Source of the DNA: Otatea glauca
Taxonomy: Eukaryota; Streptophyta; Magnoliopsida; Poales; Poaceae
DNA length: 64,000 nucleotides
NCBI GenBank assembly: GCA_036346275.1
Contig: CM070719.1
Span: 1,488,001 to 1,552,000, forward strand
Reading direction: 5' to 3'
Both the position numbers and the translations under genes were made by a program. Each line of letters opens with the position of its first letter. The first letter of the stretch is position 1. Below the pieces are notes generated by a model, which saw only the letters and a list, made by a program, of their open reading frames with translations, did not search any database and had not been told where the DNA came from. Positions 25,462 through 37,115 of this stretch are shown piece by piece.

Positions 25462-26913
25462 CATGTTGAATAATGTTAATATTGACTTAATGAGATACTG
25501 AATTGTGACCGATAGCCACTGTTATAAAATTTGTTGTATCATGCAGGGTTGCCATTGGTCTTGGTTGAACGAATTGTTTTCCCTCGGGCAAGTGATCGTG
25601 TAGTAAAGGGGGTGCTTTCTACCACATTGGGATGTGGATGTCATGCCTGAGACAACTTAAGAACTTAGTCTTGTGCACCATTGAACTGGGCCTAACCGTA
25701 CTACCATAAGTCTGGTATATGGGACAGACCTAGCTGATTAATTTTCCATATCTAGCCTTAAGTACTGCCAATTGGTAGTGTGGGTTCCGGAGTGAACAGG
25801 TAGACTCACATGGCTCGAGGGGGCCCCGAGGGACGAAACCTTAGTGGGCAGTACTGAGTTTAGACAGGGCATTGTAAAGGCTTTGTCATGATCTCTCTGC
25901 GGCACACCAAAGGAAGTGTGCTAATATCGATTGCACAAAGAGATGATCATGTCTTGTGGGTAAAGTAGTACAACCTCTGCAGAGTGTAAAACTATTCGAA
26001 TAGCCGCGTCCGCGGTCATGGACAAGCCCGAGAATTTCACACGGGGTATAGAGTGTTTCATGAAAGTGGGAATGTGGAATTGTTGGGATGTGAACGGGGA
26101 GTTCACTGTTGTTTTGTTGTCTAAAGTTAATACTATTGAATTTATTGGTTGATACTTGTTTTAGATAGTGTAGGGTGATGCCTCGCCATTTTGTTCATAT
26201 TGTCTACCATTGATTTACCCGTTATTTATTTATCTTTTTATAAACATGCTTTCAATCTATTTACTGTATTTCAATTCAAGTTATTGCTTTTTGCAAATGA
26301 ACCATATGGCTATCCTTGTCAAGCAGTGCATGAATATATTGCATCAATTCCTTACGGCTTGCTGAGTACTTTTTGTACTCACGGCTATACGCCTTTGTTG
26401 ATCAGTTGCTGAGGAAGGATCAGGAAATGCTGAATATCACGAGGAGGAATATTATGAAGACTACATGGATTAGGAAGGCGTTTCCCCCAAACGATTGCCT
26501 GTGGCATGTCGAATGACCCATGTTATCTTTTTCACCGTAATAGTTTATTTGTTTCTTAAGCCCTTAAGGCATAGTGGTGTAAACTTTAACCATAAGGTCT
26601 GATGTTTTATTTAATAACTAGTTCAATGCCTGTGCGTTGCTATGAAAAATAAAATTGGTAACGATACATAAAAGTCAAGCAATAAAAGAAAATTGTGCTA
26701 TAAGATCAAACATCTATTTTTCCCGATTACAAAAGTTTTTATGGTTTCTCCTCTGGCATGAATTAAAACCAAATATATTGTACGTAGTACATAAGGCATT
26801 CATCATATTAGAATATATTTAAAAATGATATTCTTAGTATACGTCCCGAAAGATCTGAAAACAAACAGTTACATTGCAACACGACTTGGATATCATTTTA
26901 ATCAAAACCTTGT

Positions 26914-27169
26914 CTATGATGTGAGTACTTCCTTGTAGACAATGTTTTTTGTGAGGTTCCCGTGAGTTTTCTTAGACTTTCAAACCTTGTCCTTCTCCTT
27001 ATCTGCGACGGCAAGTATCTTGATGTTGCTTTTGATGGTGGCTCTAGATAGCGCAACATACATTTGCCCATGAGAGAAAACGGGTTCAGGGAAGTACACA
27101 TCGACATTCGGGATGGTCTGCCCTTGCGCCTTATTAATTGTCATTGTGAAGCTGAGCCTAGCAGGGAAC
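26914..27169 (-). pseudogene. Helitron RepHel helicase C-terminal fragment
   Basis: On the minus strand the frame reads FPARLSFTMTINKAQGQTIP..., then PEPVFSHGQMYVALSRATI and ends ILAVADKEKDKV before a stop. A frame shift further on gives the typical Helitron end TKNIVYKEVLTS. These are the last motifs of the PIF1-like helicase of plant Helitrons (motif with INKAQGQT, and VALSR). The upstream Rep domain and most of the helicase are missing from the element. Confidence 0.9.
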
Positions 27170-27433
27170 TACTTTTAATTAGATGAAAGAGATAGTCAAG
27201 TAAAACTCACGTATGCACTACAGGGCTTTCAGAAAACAACGCGTACGTTCTCTTTCGTGTTCGATTAATTGGTGCCATTGAGCTGACATAGACATTTAGA
27301 TGTTACAAAACCTTAAAATATATTTTGTTTATTGGTGACGGGAGCATTTTCCACATTTAGTAATTCATATAACATTTTTGTGTTTCACATGCAGTAACAC
27401 ATTTAAGGAATGCGACATTTAAACTGATTATTA

Positions 27434-27561
27434 AATGATTTAACGGATGGATATAGCAGATCTAGAGCAAACTCATGGACAGAGCTGTCCAAGTGCGTTT
27501 ACATGAATAAGGGTTTAATCATTTGAACATGCAAAGAAAGAATAATTGGTTCCATTCACCA
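27434..27561 (+). repeat. Direct repeat copy 1 inside Helitron-2 (partner 29612-29735)
   Basis: About 125 bp with the words GACAGAGCTGTCCAAGTGC and ATAATTGGTTCCATTCACCA recurs at 29612-29735. It marks an internal duplication in Helitron-2. Confidence 0.8.
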
Positions 27562-30500
27562 GATTGTAATCACAATGTGCACATACCTGCAGTGGTACGA
27601 GGAAGTGTCGGCCTCCAAGTTATCCGATGCTATGTTAACTGTCTGACATTTAGAGCACCCCAATATCAAATCATAGTTCAAAAATAAATGCTTCCCAGTC
27701 AATGCATTGATAAATACATTATCTATGTACTTCGATAATAAATATGTAACTAATAAAAGATTACTCGTAAATGTTAGAAATACCATTCTGTTTTAAACAA
27801 TAGAGCTAGAAATCTTTTTAGGCTCAGCTAATATTAGATGTACTGTCGCTTCCAGAAGAATGTAAGGTGTATTGTGATAACTAAAACATGAAATTGCATA
27901 TGATTACTAAAAGATGATTATTACGTACATTAATGTTAGTCCATCAGACCCTATGGCCATGTATATCAAGGAAAAGCCAATCTTAAAAGTGCAACTATAT
28001 TTCCACTTACAGCAGCAGAAGTAGCATGTATCTCCTGTATGCTTCTACGTCATCAGGAAAAGCTTCTTCAAGATCCTCAAGAAGATGCTACCGCAGGCTC
28101 TGAGACAAACAGATTTGTAATGAACTAAGTTCAAATTTTTATTACTAAGATACAGAATTAAATCATCTACAAATTCTTATAAAAGAATGCCAGTTTTTTT
28201 CACAATAATAAGGAACAACTTTAATAAAAACACCCACATATCAATTTGTCACGGCAGTATCAGTGTAAAAAGTCATACAAACTGAATACATGGGACCAAA
28301 CACCATACAAAGAAAATAGCACGGCAAACTTGGGGGAATCAACCCAGGGCTCGAATTAGAGTGAAAAGTGTATGGAATTAATAATGAGGATACCGAGCGT
28401 TCACATAAAAAGGTACTCTATGTGAAGACAACAAGGTTATATGCTAATTGACTTCATAACTATTTGCAGAACTGACAAATCATAATGCTAAACAAACCTG
28501 GGCCTTACTATTTTACATCCACTCAATAAATGCTATATAAGTATTGAATAAGGAATTGCCATATATTTGTTTCAAATAGACCGACTAAATCATCAATTTG
28601 TACAACTACAGTGATAGGAATCTGCATGGGCGATACAACAAACTTTGGACCCACATTTCAACTAAATTTCATTATAGCAGGAAAACTTCGAAAATGAAAA
28701 GTGTCTGTTACAACCGATTGGCAGCGGTCGGTAGACCATAATGGATTTCAGTACTACAGTGCTCCAAATAGCATAAAGGAAGGCTTACCTCATGAAAGAC
28801 AACATGTATACTTCCTGAATAGATGGTTTGGATGTCAAATATATAAAATGAAATAAAAAGGGCTCTATGTTGGTTCCTTTTCACGGTGTATACATATTTT
28901 ATCCCCTTCAAATTACACTAACATCTCCTTATATCAAAAGCAACAAAAGCTTGATGATGCGAAAAACAAAACCATTTCGGCAATTGGAGTATTGGTACGT
29001 TAAAAGCAAATAGAATGTTCCCCAGTATGGAAGAATGATCCTCCATGGCTGAAAACAAGTTCTAACTTCTAATAAATAAATAACTAATAAACAAAACAGG
29101 TGGAGTAACTTTTGGGACATATGTAACGAAATATAAGTGTAGTGCAGATGAGTAAATCAGTCGTTAGAGGGAGCAACCATGAATTCCAAACCACGCAGAT
29201 TACTACTGCTTGAGTTATGTAATTGTGAAGTACTGTTAAATTCCAGTGAAGACCAAAAGCACGCATGGCTAAAACAAAATAATGATTAAATGTGAAAAAG
29301 CTTACCTAGTTTTCGTGTAATCTATCAGCAGCACATATTACTCACAAGCCTACTCCTAAATCAGAATGAACTACAGAGGAAAAAGGATGTTGAAATGAAA
29401 AAAATGTCTGATCTGGTAATCATGAAACTTACTAATTATAGTTTGGCAAGTTTGAAACCTGTATTTTCAAAGGCACAATATCTTGGTGTAGCCGTGTAGG
29501 TACTATCTATTGGTAGTAATTTAAACATAGCCGTGTACTTTTTTTGGGCATAGTTCAATTAGCGTCAGGATTAGAGTTAACCTTTGTCGCGGTAGTAAAA
29601 ACCAATAGTCAGGGATGGATCTATCAGGTCCAGAGCCAAATCACGGACAGAGCTGTCCAAGTGCAGATACATGAATAAGGGTTTAATCATTTCAACATGC
29701 AAAGAAGAAAGAATAATTGGTTCCATTCACCAGAGAATCAAAAAAATTCAAAAAAATTTCAATGTGAAACTTGAACATGGTTAAAGCTCGCCTGATGTAA
29801 GGAATGAATACGAAAATAAACATATGGAATGTATAATATAAGCTGAATGTATATTTTCATACCATGCAATTTTTGTAATACTCCAGAAGAAATGATGAAA
29901 TCTTTATTTCTTGTGCTGCAAAATTCTTAGAAAGGAAACAAAGTCAAACAAAAATATTATGGTGGATTTTGGTGGCAACCATGCAGGTAGGCAATGCAGT
30001 TTCAGGGGTAAAGAACAGATAACCAAAACATATATAGTAGGAATGGTTGGCATAGCTAACACATAAGCTATGTTTTAATTTACATCCTTAAAGAAACCCA
30101 TCATGTAAGTTTTAACACCTGGTTCCCCATCATTAGGTCTCCAGATCTGCTATATTAGCGAGACAGCCAAGAAGGAATAGTCCTCATCTGATGATGTTTC
30201 CCTTTAGTTACTGCTAATCAAATCTTCAAAGCTAAAATTTACCAATAACACATATTCTGTAGATACATTCAGTAACAGTAATGTTATTTATCTCCAACTT
30301 CAATATTTGCGTTTATACTTCTCCCTGTAAAAGAACTTCAGATTTTACTTTTCAAGAATCAAGGCTGTAGGCTACTACATTTGGTTAGCACAAAGAATTC
30401 TAGATATTGCAGAGAAACATTCATACCAGACTTGCTAGAAACACGCCATCATCCCACCCCTACTATTACAAAACAAAGCATACAAGGATTCAGTTGGCAA

Positions 30501-30979
30501 GTGCAACCTAGTCAATTTCAGCGAAATGGCTTGTTGGAATTAAAGGGTGCAACACACTTTTAGAATTATCCAAACCTTAGTAATTGAGTTGAGTCAAAAA
30601 TGTACTAATTTCATAACTAAAGAGGCTACATCATGTAAGCCTTACAAGAATCCTAGCAAAATAACTTGCAAAGGCCAATATGTCCTCTAAGCTGATCACG
30701 TAATCAAATCCAAACAAAAGCTCATGAAACACTATTGGCACATTAAGATCTAATCCAAGCAAACAGAGGAACACAATCAGCAGCAGAAAAAAGAAACATG
30801 GCAATGTCTTAAGAAGCATTTCTATGTACGGCATAGGGAACAACGCAACTACGTGCATGTGCATAAAGTCAAATTCCTTGTTCAATTTATAGGCGATGAA
30901 ATTTACAACCAATATCAACTCTAAAAGTGCTTGAGTTACAGTTCTAACCATCATCTCGTTCCCAATACCTGCAGAATGC
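27562..30979. other. Helitron-2 interior, no confident gene
   Basis: AT-rich DNA with short open frames. A minus-strand exon-like piece at about 28015-28100 reads LLEDLEEAFPDDVEAYRRYM, preceded by one stop. It looks like captured coding sequence but was not recognised. The second copy of the internal repeat is at 29612-29735. Confidence 0.4.
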
Positions 30980-31203
30980 CGTCGAAGTGCGGCCAAAAAC
31001 GTCCTCGCTGGAGATGGCAACCAGGAAAGTGCCCTCGACGTGGCCTCGGATGTACCGCCACGCCTCTTGTAAGAACCCGACGAACTCCTCGTGCGCAGCC
31101 ACTCAGTCGCCGCCGTCGGGATTCCCAGCCCCGCACCACCGGATACCGTGCCGCCATAGGCTCCTGATGCACCTTCCCTCGTCGTCAAACACCAGCACAT
31201 CTG
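30980..31203 (-). pseudogene. Unrecognised captured exon in Helitron-2
   Basis: A GC-rich minus-strand block contrasts with AT-rich surroundings. One frame reads DVLVFDDEGRCIRSLWRHGI, then after a TGA AAHEEFVGFLQEAWRYIRGH and EGTFLVAISSEDVFG. It ends at a plausible splice donor (CAG then GTATTG near 30970). The codon pattern and donor suggest a captured host exon. The protein family is not recognised. The in-frame stop means it is not functional as it stands. Confidence 0.5.
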
Positions 31204-31993
31204 CAGGAGCAGTAAGAAACGGAGGGGTTATATAGATTCAGCAACCGAAAGAGAGGCGATAAAAGGGCAAGAGGAGAGAAGAGACTCATCTCCACGAATC
31301 GGAGCTCTGCTTCCTTCGGAAGGGCATCAATCAATCCAATCCAGAAAGTGGCAGATCCGGGCGCCTGTTGGAGCAGATTGGGAGGGGAAGAGGAATCAGC
31401 GGCCCCCGCACAGAGGTGACGCCACTGCAGCCGGTGGCGAGCTCTCCAACCTCAGCCTAGGCACAACGCCAGTGCGGCGACGAGGCAAGTAGCGTTCCCG
31501 TGCAGGTGCAGCTCCAGCTACAGTGTGATGGCATTCCGCTCTTCCGGGTGCAGCTCCAGAGTGGCGGCTTCCCCGTCCAGGCACAGCTCTAGTGTAGCGG
31601 CGAGATGCATTTCCGCATCCCCCGGAGATCAACATGGTGCGGCGACATCCCTAGCCATGGTGGTTCTGCGCTAAAATTTTGGATCCAGAGAGAGTGCATG
31701 TTGTGATTTTGATTTTGATTTGGATCTGGAGAGAGTTCCGAGGTGTCATGCCAGAGATGCGGGCGGCATGTGGGCCTGTGGGGGATGCGACGTTTTTTTC
31801 GTGTGGAGGGAGAACGGACCACCGTCACCAACTCGTAATTAGAAGTAGTAGAGATAATTTGCTTCTTTCTTAGTTAATTCGTTGTATCGAATGATATTTC
31901 ATCTATGTTTCTACTGTGTGCACTATCGTGATCCTAGACTCGTGCAGTATACACAAAGGGTTTCGGATTTGCAAATCCGGGTCCCGACAGAGA

Positions 31994-32005
31994 TGGTATC
32001 AGAGC
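31994..32005 (+). other. Primer-binding site of long-LTR element
   Basis: TGGTATCAGAGC is complementary to the 3' end of initiator methionine tRNA, the usual plant LTR-retrotransposon primer site. It starts four bases after LTR B ends. Confidence 0.9.
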
Positions 32006-32562
32006 CATATCGACTGTAGGTCGCTATTCTAGTTAGCATGGTCTTCAAAATTATTTTCTAAATCAAACCAATAAATTGGTATTTAATAGTTTATCTCCTC
32101 TCATCTTATTCTTAGGTTCTTACTCCTCTTCTTTGCTGAAATATTATTTCAAAAATTTAAATTGATCTTATCTCATGAAACTTCCCAAAGCCTCAAGGTA
32201 TCTGCAAAGAATCAATCAAGGAAGATGATGATCAAGCCGTCCAAAGTATGCCAAGAAGACTACCATATAAGATAGGTTTTTAGTGCTCAGTGGTGTTTGA
32301 GTATGTTCCCCTTTTCTAGTTTAGTTACGTTTAGTCAGCGTATACTAGGATTTTCATTGCTTGTGTGCCTGGTATATTGTACACTTGCCTCAAGCATGGT
32401 GTTGCAACCATATCTTAAGTTGAAAGTTTTATTGCATCTCTGAGTTGTAGCCTTTCGGCTGTGTCCTTTTTGTCCCTGGGTATTACCTTCTCCCCTAGAT
32501 GACCTTACCACTTGTCTACTGCTTTTCCCTCTTACCTATCAAACCCTTGTGCTGCATCGCAG

Positions 32563-33856
32563 ATGGTTGACACTCGTTCTAGAGCCGGTCGCAGTTCGCC
32601 AGTGGATGCCAGTGCTAACCCCAATCCCAATGCACCACCACCACCTACAGTGATAGATCAGAACATGGGACATTTTCTGGTAGCTCAGACTCAGCTTATG
32701 AATACCATGATGCAGAATATGAACAACATGATGAATCAGCAGAACCAGACTGCAGTTGCCCTGGCTAACCTGTTGAACCAACAGAATCAAGCTACCGCTG
32801 CACCACCTCAAGCTCGTCCATAGTCTAAGCTAGCAAAAATTTTAAGGACTCGCCCGCCCACTTTCTCCAATTCTTTAGAACCATTGGACGTAGATGATTG
32901 GATTCGCTCCATTGAGAAGAAGCTAGCCATTGATCAGTGCATAGATCGTGAGAAGGTTCTCTATGCCGCCCATCAATTGGAAGGCACCGCCGCTGAATAG
33001 TGGGAGAACTACAGTGCCGCCCATGATGACCCCCCGGACCATTACTTGGGCAGAGTTTTTCACTGCTTTTCGCCACTCTCATATCCCAGATGGAAAAGTG
33101 GAGATGAAGAAGAATGAGTTCAGAGAGCTCAAGCAAGAAGGGATGTCAGTGAGTGAATACCTCAATAAGTTCACTCAACTTGCTCACTACGCTCCAGAGG
33201 ATGTAGCCATAGATGACGCTCGATAGAAGAAGTTCAAGCGTGGGCTCAATCCTGGTTTAAAGGTGCAAGTCATTGGCAATGACTATGCAAATTTTCAGCA
33301 TCTTGTAAATAAAGCTATGCTTATTGAGGAATTTCACCGTGAATCGGAAGAATCCTGTAAGAGGAAGATGATGTAGCATGGAGCCCATCAGAGTCACCAG
33401 CAGAGAGTCAGAACCAATGCTCAACAGCCTGCTCGTTTCACTCCTCTGACTGCATTTAGAACCCCTGCACCAGCACCTCGCACAGGTCCTACAGGCAATT
33501 GCAACTTCAGCACTAGCAGCAATCCACCTCAGAGGAACAACAATCCAGCTGCAGAAGTTACTTTTTACAACTATCATGTACTAGGTAACTATGCTAACAA
33601 TTGCCCAAGGAAGCAAGCTGTGACGCTAGTTCGTTTCAACTTAGGATCTACACCAACCAACACCCCCGCACCAGGAGCAGGACATGGAGTGCCCCATACT
33701 CCTAACCAAGCCACCAGGACTTCACTGCCTGCTGGAAGAGGCCGTGTGAATCATGTCACCACGGAGGATGCCCAGACTGCGCCAGACGTCATACTAGGTA
33801 AGCTCCTAGTGAACTCAGCATCTGCCATGGTTTTGTTTGATTCAGGAGCTACGCAT
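32563..33856 (+). pseudogene. Retrotransposon gag-protease remnant
   Basis: From MVDTRSRAG at 32563 an N-terminal Asn/Gln/Met-rich stretch is followed, after a stop at 32821, by a retrotransposon gag domain (SNSLEPLDVDDWIRSIEK, AAHQLEGTAAE, then ITWAEFFTAFRHSHIP and GMSVSEYLNKFTQLAHYAPED). A degenerate CCHC knuckle (YNYHVLGNYANNCPRK) and the start of the aspartic protease (VLFDSGATH) follow. In-frame stops and at least one frameshift interrupt it. The text breaks off right after GATH at 33856, where foldback-element sequence resumes, so protease, reverse transcriptase, integrase and 3' LTR are lost. The order gag-zinc knuckle-protease and the PBS fit a Ty3/Gypsy-type element. Confidence 0.85.
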
Positions 33857-34122
33857 AAACAGTCATTTACACACAAGAAACACATTTACTAGTACGTCTG
33901 CAGCGCTAAGCTAGTATCATGTTTCTTATTTGAATTAGAATATGTTCTTTTTTTATTTAGCCATAAGTTTTTGTTGACAACTCCGATTCATGAATAGTTT
34001 TTACCACTTTCTTATTGACGATAAGAGCAACATAACAATATAAGTCTCGCTAGTATATCAGTTTTTACTATCCGTATACAAAGAACAAGAAGGGTTCATA
34101 GATTTTCTTAGTATATAGTCCA
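33857..34122. mobile_element. Foldback repeat element, right part
   Basis: The sequence resumes with AACAGTCATTTACACACAAG, matching 8696-8730 and 9095-9130, and then repeats the units seen at 8750-8900 in the same order. It is the other side of the element split at 9326, less about 30 bp lost at the junction. Confidence 0.65.
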
Positions 34123-34736
34123 CTAGTCATGTGCCCGTGCGTTGCAACGAAAACTCAATTTGCGATAAAAAATTTATTTGCAAAGAACGCTAACTTTGTT
34201 CCTCCAAAGAGATTTGACTATCGGGTTAAATCACCTTCCATCTCAACCATTCATGTTAGATCCAACGAACGGCTTGTCCTCCTAAAGATGAGAGTGTGTG
34301 CCCTCTAATAGGGAGTAGATGAAAGCAGAAGGCAGTGTACACAGGCGGATGGAAGCCAGGTCTCCCCGACATCTTCGTGATTGGCACGTGATTTAGTTGC
34401 GTGATTCTTTCCTTTTAATCTATGTATTTCCAGATATGATGAGATAGAATTCCCGTATTATGGGATATGATGAGTATATCATTCTATCCATGCAGAATAT
34501 GATGAGAAAATCCTTCCATTTATAAGATATATAAATAACATCTTTCTATAGTAAGAACATGTGAATAGAGATATGCTAAAATAATATTTCTATTCAAAAA
34601 AGATATGATAAAATCCTTCCATTTAAGATATGATTAAATCATCTTCTATCTCAGCCGTTCATGTCAGATCCAACGAATCAGATACTCTAGAGAAGAACGG
34701 ACCACTGCCACCAACTCTTATTAGAAGTAGTAGAGA
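34123..34736 (-). mobile_element. Non-autonomous Helitron-3
   Basis: The minus-strand 5' end is TCTCTACTACTTCTAATAAG (34736, preceded by A). The 3' end is CTAG (34126-34123, followed by T), with a GTTGCAACG word near the 3' end. The interior contains a diverged repeat of the terminal region (CATGTTAGATCCAACGAA, also near 34665), so a second copy may be nested. No coding content. Confidence 0.85.
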
Positions 34737-35113
34737 TAGAGATAAAAAAGGCTTATTCAACTCTTTTGCTGTAACACGTGTTCAAATAAGAAGAGTTCCT
34801 CGACCGACAAAGAATTCGATGAGAGAATTTTCTATGTATAGAATCCGTCATTAGAGACATGAAGCAACACGAGAGCAACGTACTACTAGCTAGTTTTTTT
34901 AAAAAAAATTTGAAATGTTGTCTTAGGATGAACAATTTTTGCTATTGTGGATCTTCCTTTTCTATTGGACAATACCCATTCCAAAAATATTTGAAAGTGG
35001 ATTCTTGAGCATTTTGCCAACTTTGAATAACCATTCCAAAAATCTTAGATCCGCCGCTGTGAGGGTAGAAAGTGGATTTCCATTTTATCTGCGTATTTAT
35101 GGTCGACATAACA
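34737..35113. other. Intergenic DNA, no gene seen
   Basis: AT-rich, with a repeated CATTCCAAAAAT word (about 34977 and 35031). No domain or RNA gene recognised. Confidence 0.4.
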
Positions 35114-35270
35114 TACTACATATTTAGAAGGAGAGCGAATCAAACAAGGAAATAAACAGGGAGGATCTGCATGCAAGGAAACCAGACTTGAATTGCCAAA
35201 ACTGTATGTACTACATATTTGGAAGGAGAGCGAATCAAACAAGGAAATAAACAGGGAGGATCCGCATGCC
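35114..35270 (+). repeat. Tandem duplication with 97-bp period
   Basis: About 59 bp starting CTACATATTTAGAAGGAG occurs at 35114-35173 and again at 35211-35270 with only a few differences. Confidence 0.85.
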
Positions 35271-35302
35271 CGAAGGTGTTGCCCTTGATCTCGTCCACAT
35301 AC

Positions 35303-35467
35303 CGCGCTCGCTAGCATCGCCTCCGCGAGCGCGGCGTCGACAGCCTCCGCCGCCTCCCGCTCCGCGCAAAGGTACGCGTCCATCTCCGGCAGGCTGATCG
35401 CGCGGCGCAAGCCCCTAGTGTAGTCGGCGCCGGGCGAGTCGAACGCCAGCGAGCGGCGAGATGTCAT
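35303..35467 (-). pseudogene. Orphan first-exon-like sequence, unknown gene
   Basis: On the minus strand an ATG at 35467 opens a GC-rich frame beginning MTSRRSLAFDSPGADYTRG and continuing ISLPEMDAYLCAEREAAE with an Ala-rich helix. It stops at a good splice-donor context (GCG then GTATGTGG at 35302). Downstream sequence is AT-rich and duplicated, and no second exon is found. It may be a real first exon of a truncated or captured gene. The family is not recognised. Confidence 0.45.
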
Positions 35468-35485
35468 CCTGGAAAGCTGGACCAA

Positions 35486-36122
35486 TAATGGCTTCCCTAA
35501 TTATCATCCAAATATTAATGCTAACATATAGCATCATTTTTGCGTCCTGATTGAGACTAATTATTATCAGAATATCTATTACTTCCCATAATGTATTTAG
35601 GAATAAGTCCTAAAATGAACTTATTCCTTATATTTATCACACGATAATTGCATTTCATACACACATTCCTTATATAATATTTTTAGCTAAATAATATTAT
35701 GGCGTGACGTGGCGCCTTGTATAGGATGTGGTGCACATGCATGAATGGAAGAAAATTAAGCGCGATTCATGGTAATTGATCGTATGGTAAATATTGAATC
35801 GAAATCAAATGGGTTTAGATTTGCAACATAAATTCCATATATATAGTTCAATTGAAATATATATGTGCGGGCTCTCCTGTTGTGGGCCACATGAATGAAT
35901 GAGTTAGACACATTAAACAACAGCCATCGGATGTGGGTGAGTAAAACTGAGGAAAGATCTGAGACGTTTATTTTGATGAATGCAAGTTTACGGGACGTTT
36001 TTTGGGTGCACGAACATTGGGCCATCTCTAATGAGGTGCATTATTTAGGGTGGACGTAGGAAAAATTGCTTAGGTGCATTATAAAGGGGTATAGATGCGT
36101 CTGTCAACACATACTACATACA
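35486..36122. other. Region upstream of Helitron-4, no gene seen
   Basis: Before Helitron-4 inserted this was probably upstream sequence of the multi-CLE gene. A CATTATAAAGGGG word near 36078 could be an old TATA box. Nothing else is recognised. Confidence 0.35.
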
Positions 36123-36529
36123 CTAGTTCAGTGCCTGTGCATTGCTACGGAAAACAAAATTGATAACGAAACATAAAGGTCAAGCAATAAAAGAAAATGG
36201 CCGTGTGTTGCTACGAATAAAAAAAATCATGTTATCTAACACATTGAGTTGGCTTATATCAAGTTATCGACTCGATTGAAGTAACCAAATAACTCTGCCC
36301 GACCCGCATCGTGTCTTCTCCATCGCACTTGATCTACACTCCTCCTGGTCTACACACCTCCTCGACTCCATCATCACGCCTGACTATGCTCTGCTCCGTG
36401 GCAGCCTTTGTCAGGCTTATCCCGCTATTCCTAGCCGAAATCATAAAAAAACTTGGGAATTATGAAAAAAATCATATTTGATGATAACGTTTTACTATAT
36501 ATATCATCTTCTTTTCATAATTAGGTGGT

Positions 36530-36790
36530 AGACAGATCGGAGAACCGTAGAGGGGTCAGAAAGAGAACCTTGCCGAGGACGAGGAGCTGCAGCTGTGCAT
36601 CGATTGGCTGGTGTCGCTCCATAGCCACCTTCCACGTGGGCACGGCCATCGGTAGTTGTGCTTGCGCGTGCAGAACCACGAAATCCGACTGAATTGCCCC
36701 ATGCGTGGATAGAGTCAAAAGCTTCGCAAACTTAGCTTGAAAATTTTTCAAATTAGAAAGTTTCATCTTGAAAATTTTCAAATAAAAAGT
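36530..36790 (-). other. Open frame of unknown origin in Helitron-4
   Basis: A minus-strand frame of about 86 codons includes FVVLHAQAQLPMAVPTWKVA. It may be captured coding sequence, but no family is recognised. It lies 3' of the protease copy within the element. Confidence 0.25.
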
Positions 36791-37115
36791 TTCGATTAAA
36801 AATCTTTTAGTTTAAAAATTTTGGTTTAAAAACTTTCAAAAACGGTTAAAGATAGAGAAGGATTAATGGGATAACGCTGAGTAAGGAAAAAAGTGATAAA
36901 AGGAATGAAGTATTGTTACTTATCATAACGAGTGGACATCCTAACCACACCATCAAATTAGCTATTCCCGAACATTTTTCCATTGCACTAACGCCTCTTC
37001 TTCTTTTCCAGAAATCATTCCATAGCGTTATTAACACTCTTACAAAAAGCAGCAATATTACCATCACCACCGTTACGACTTACATGGCTAAACGAATCAT
37101 GCACCGTCAAAATCA

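Larger units (their letters stand above)
26618..31854 (-). mobile_element. Helitron-2, with helicase remnant
   Basis: On the minus strand the 5' end is TCTCTACTACTTCTAATTACG (31854, preceded by A) and the 3' end is CTAG (26621-26618, followed by T), the A/T insertion rule. The 5,237-bp element keeps the last part of the RepHel helicase and unidentified captured exon-like sequence, so it derives from an autonomous element. It is inserted in LTR B, whose sequence continues on both sides. Confidence 0.88.
12481..31989 (+). mobile_element. LTR copy B, interrupted by CACTA-1 and Helitron-2
   Basis: Starts TGTAACATCCCAAAATTTG at 12481 and ends CCCGACA at 31989, four bases before a primer-binding site. 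Removing CACTA-1 (14158-25461) and Helitron-2 (26618-31854) leaves about 3 kb, in line with LTRs A and C. The family word order (TACAACCTCTGCAGAG, then GCCGCGTCCGCGG near 26005) continues across the insertions. GC-rich ORFs at 12700-13523 lie in the LTR transcribed region and are not host genes. Confidence 0.75.

Noticed and set aside
30631..31000. Membrane-protein ORF on the minus strand
   Set aside because: The hydrophobic part is AT-rich, lacks a start of its own and follows a splice donor, so it is probably intron translation.
31994..32005. Possible tRNA-related gene
   Set aside because: Only the 12-bp primer-binding sequence is present, with no cloverleaf. It belongs to the retrotransposon.
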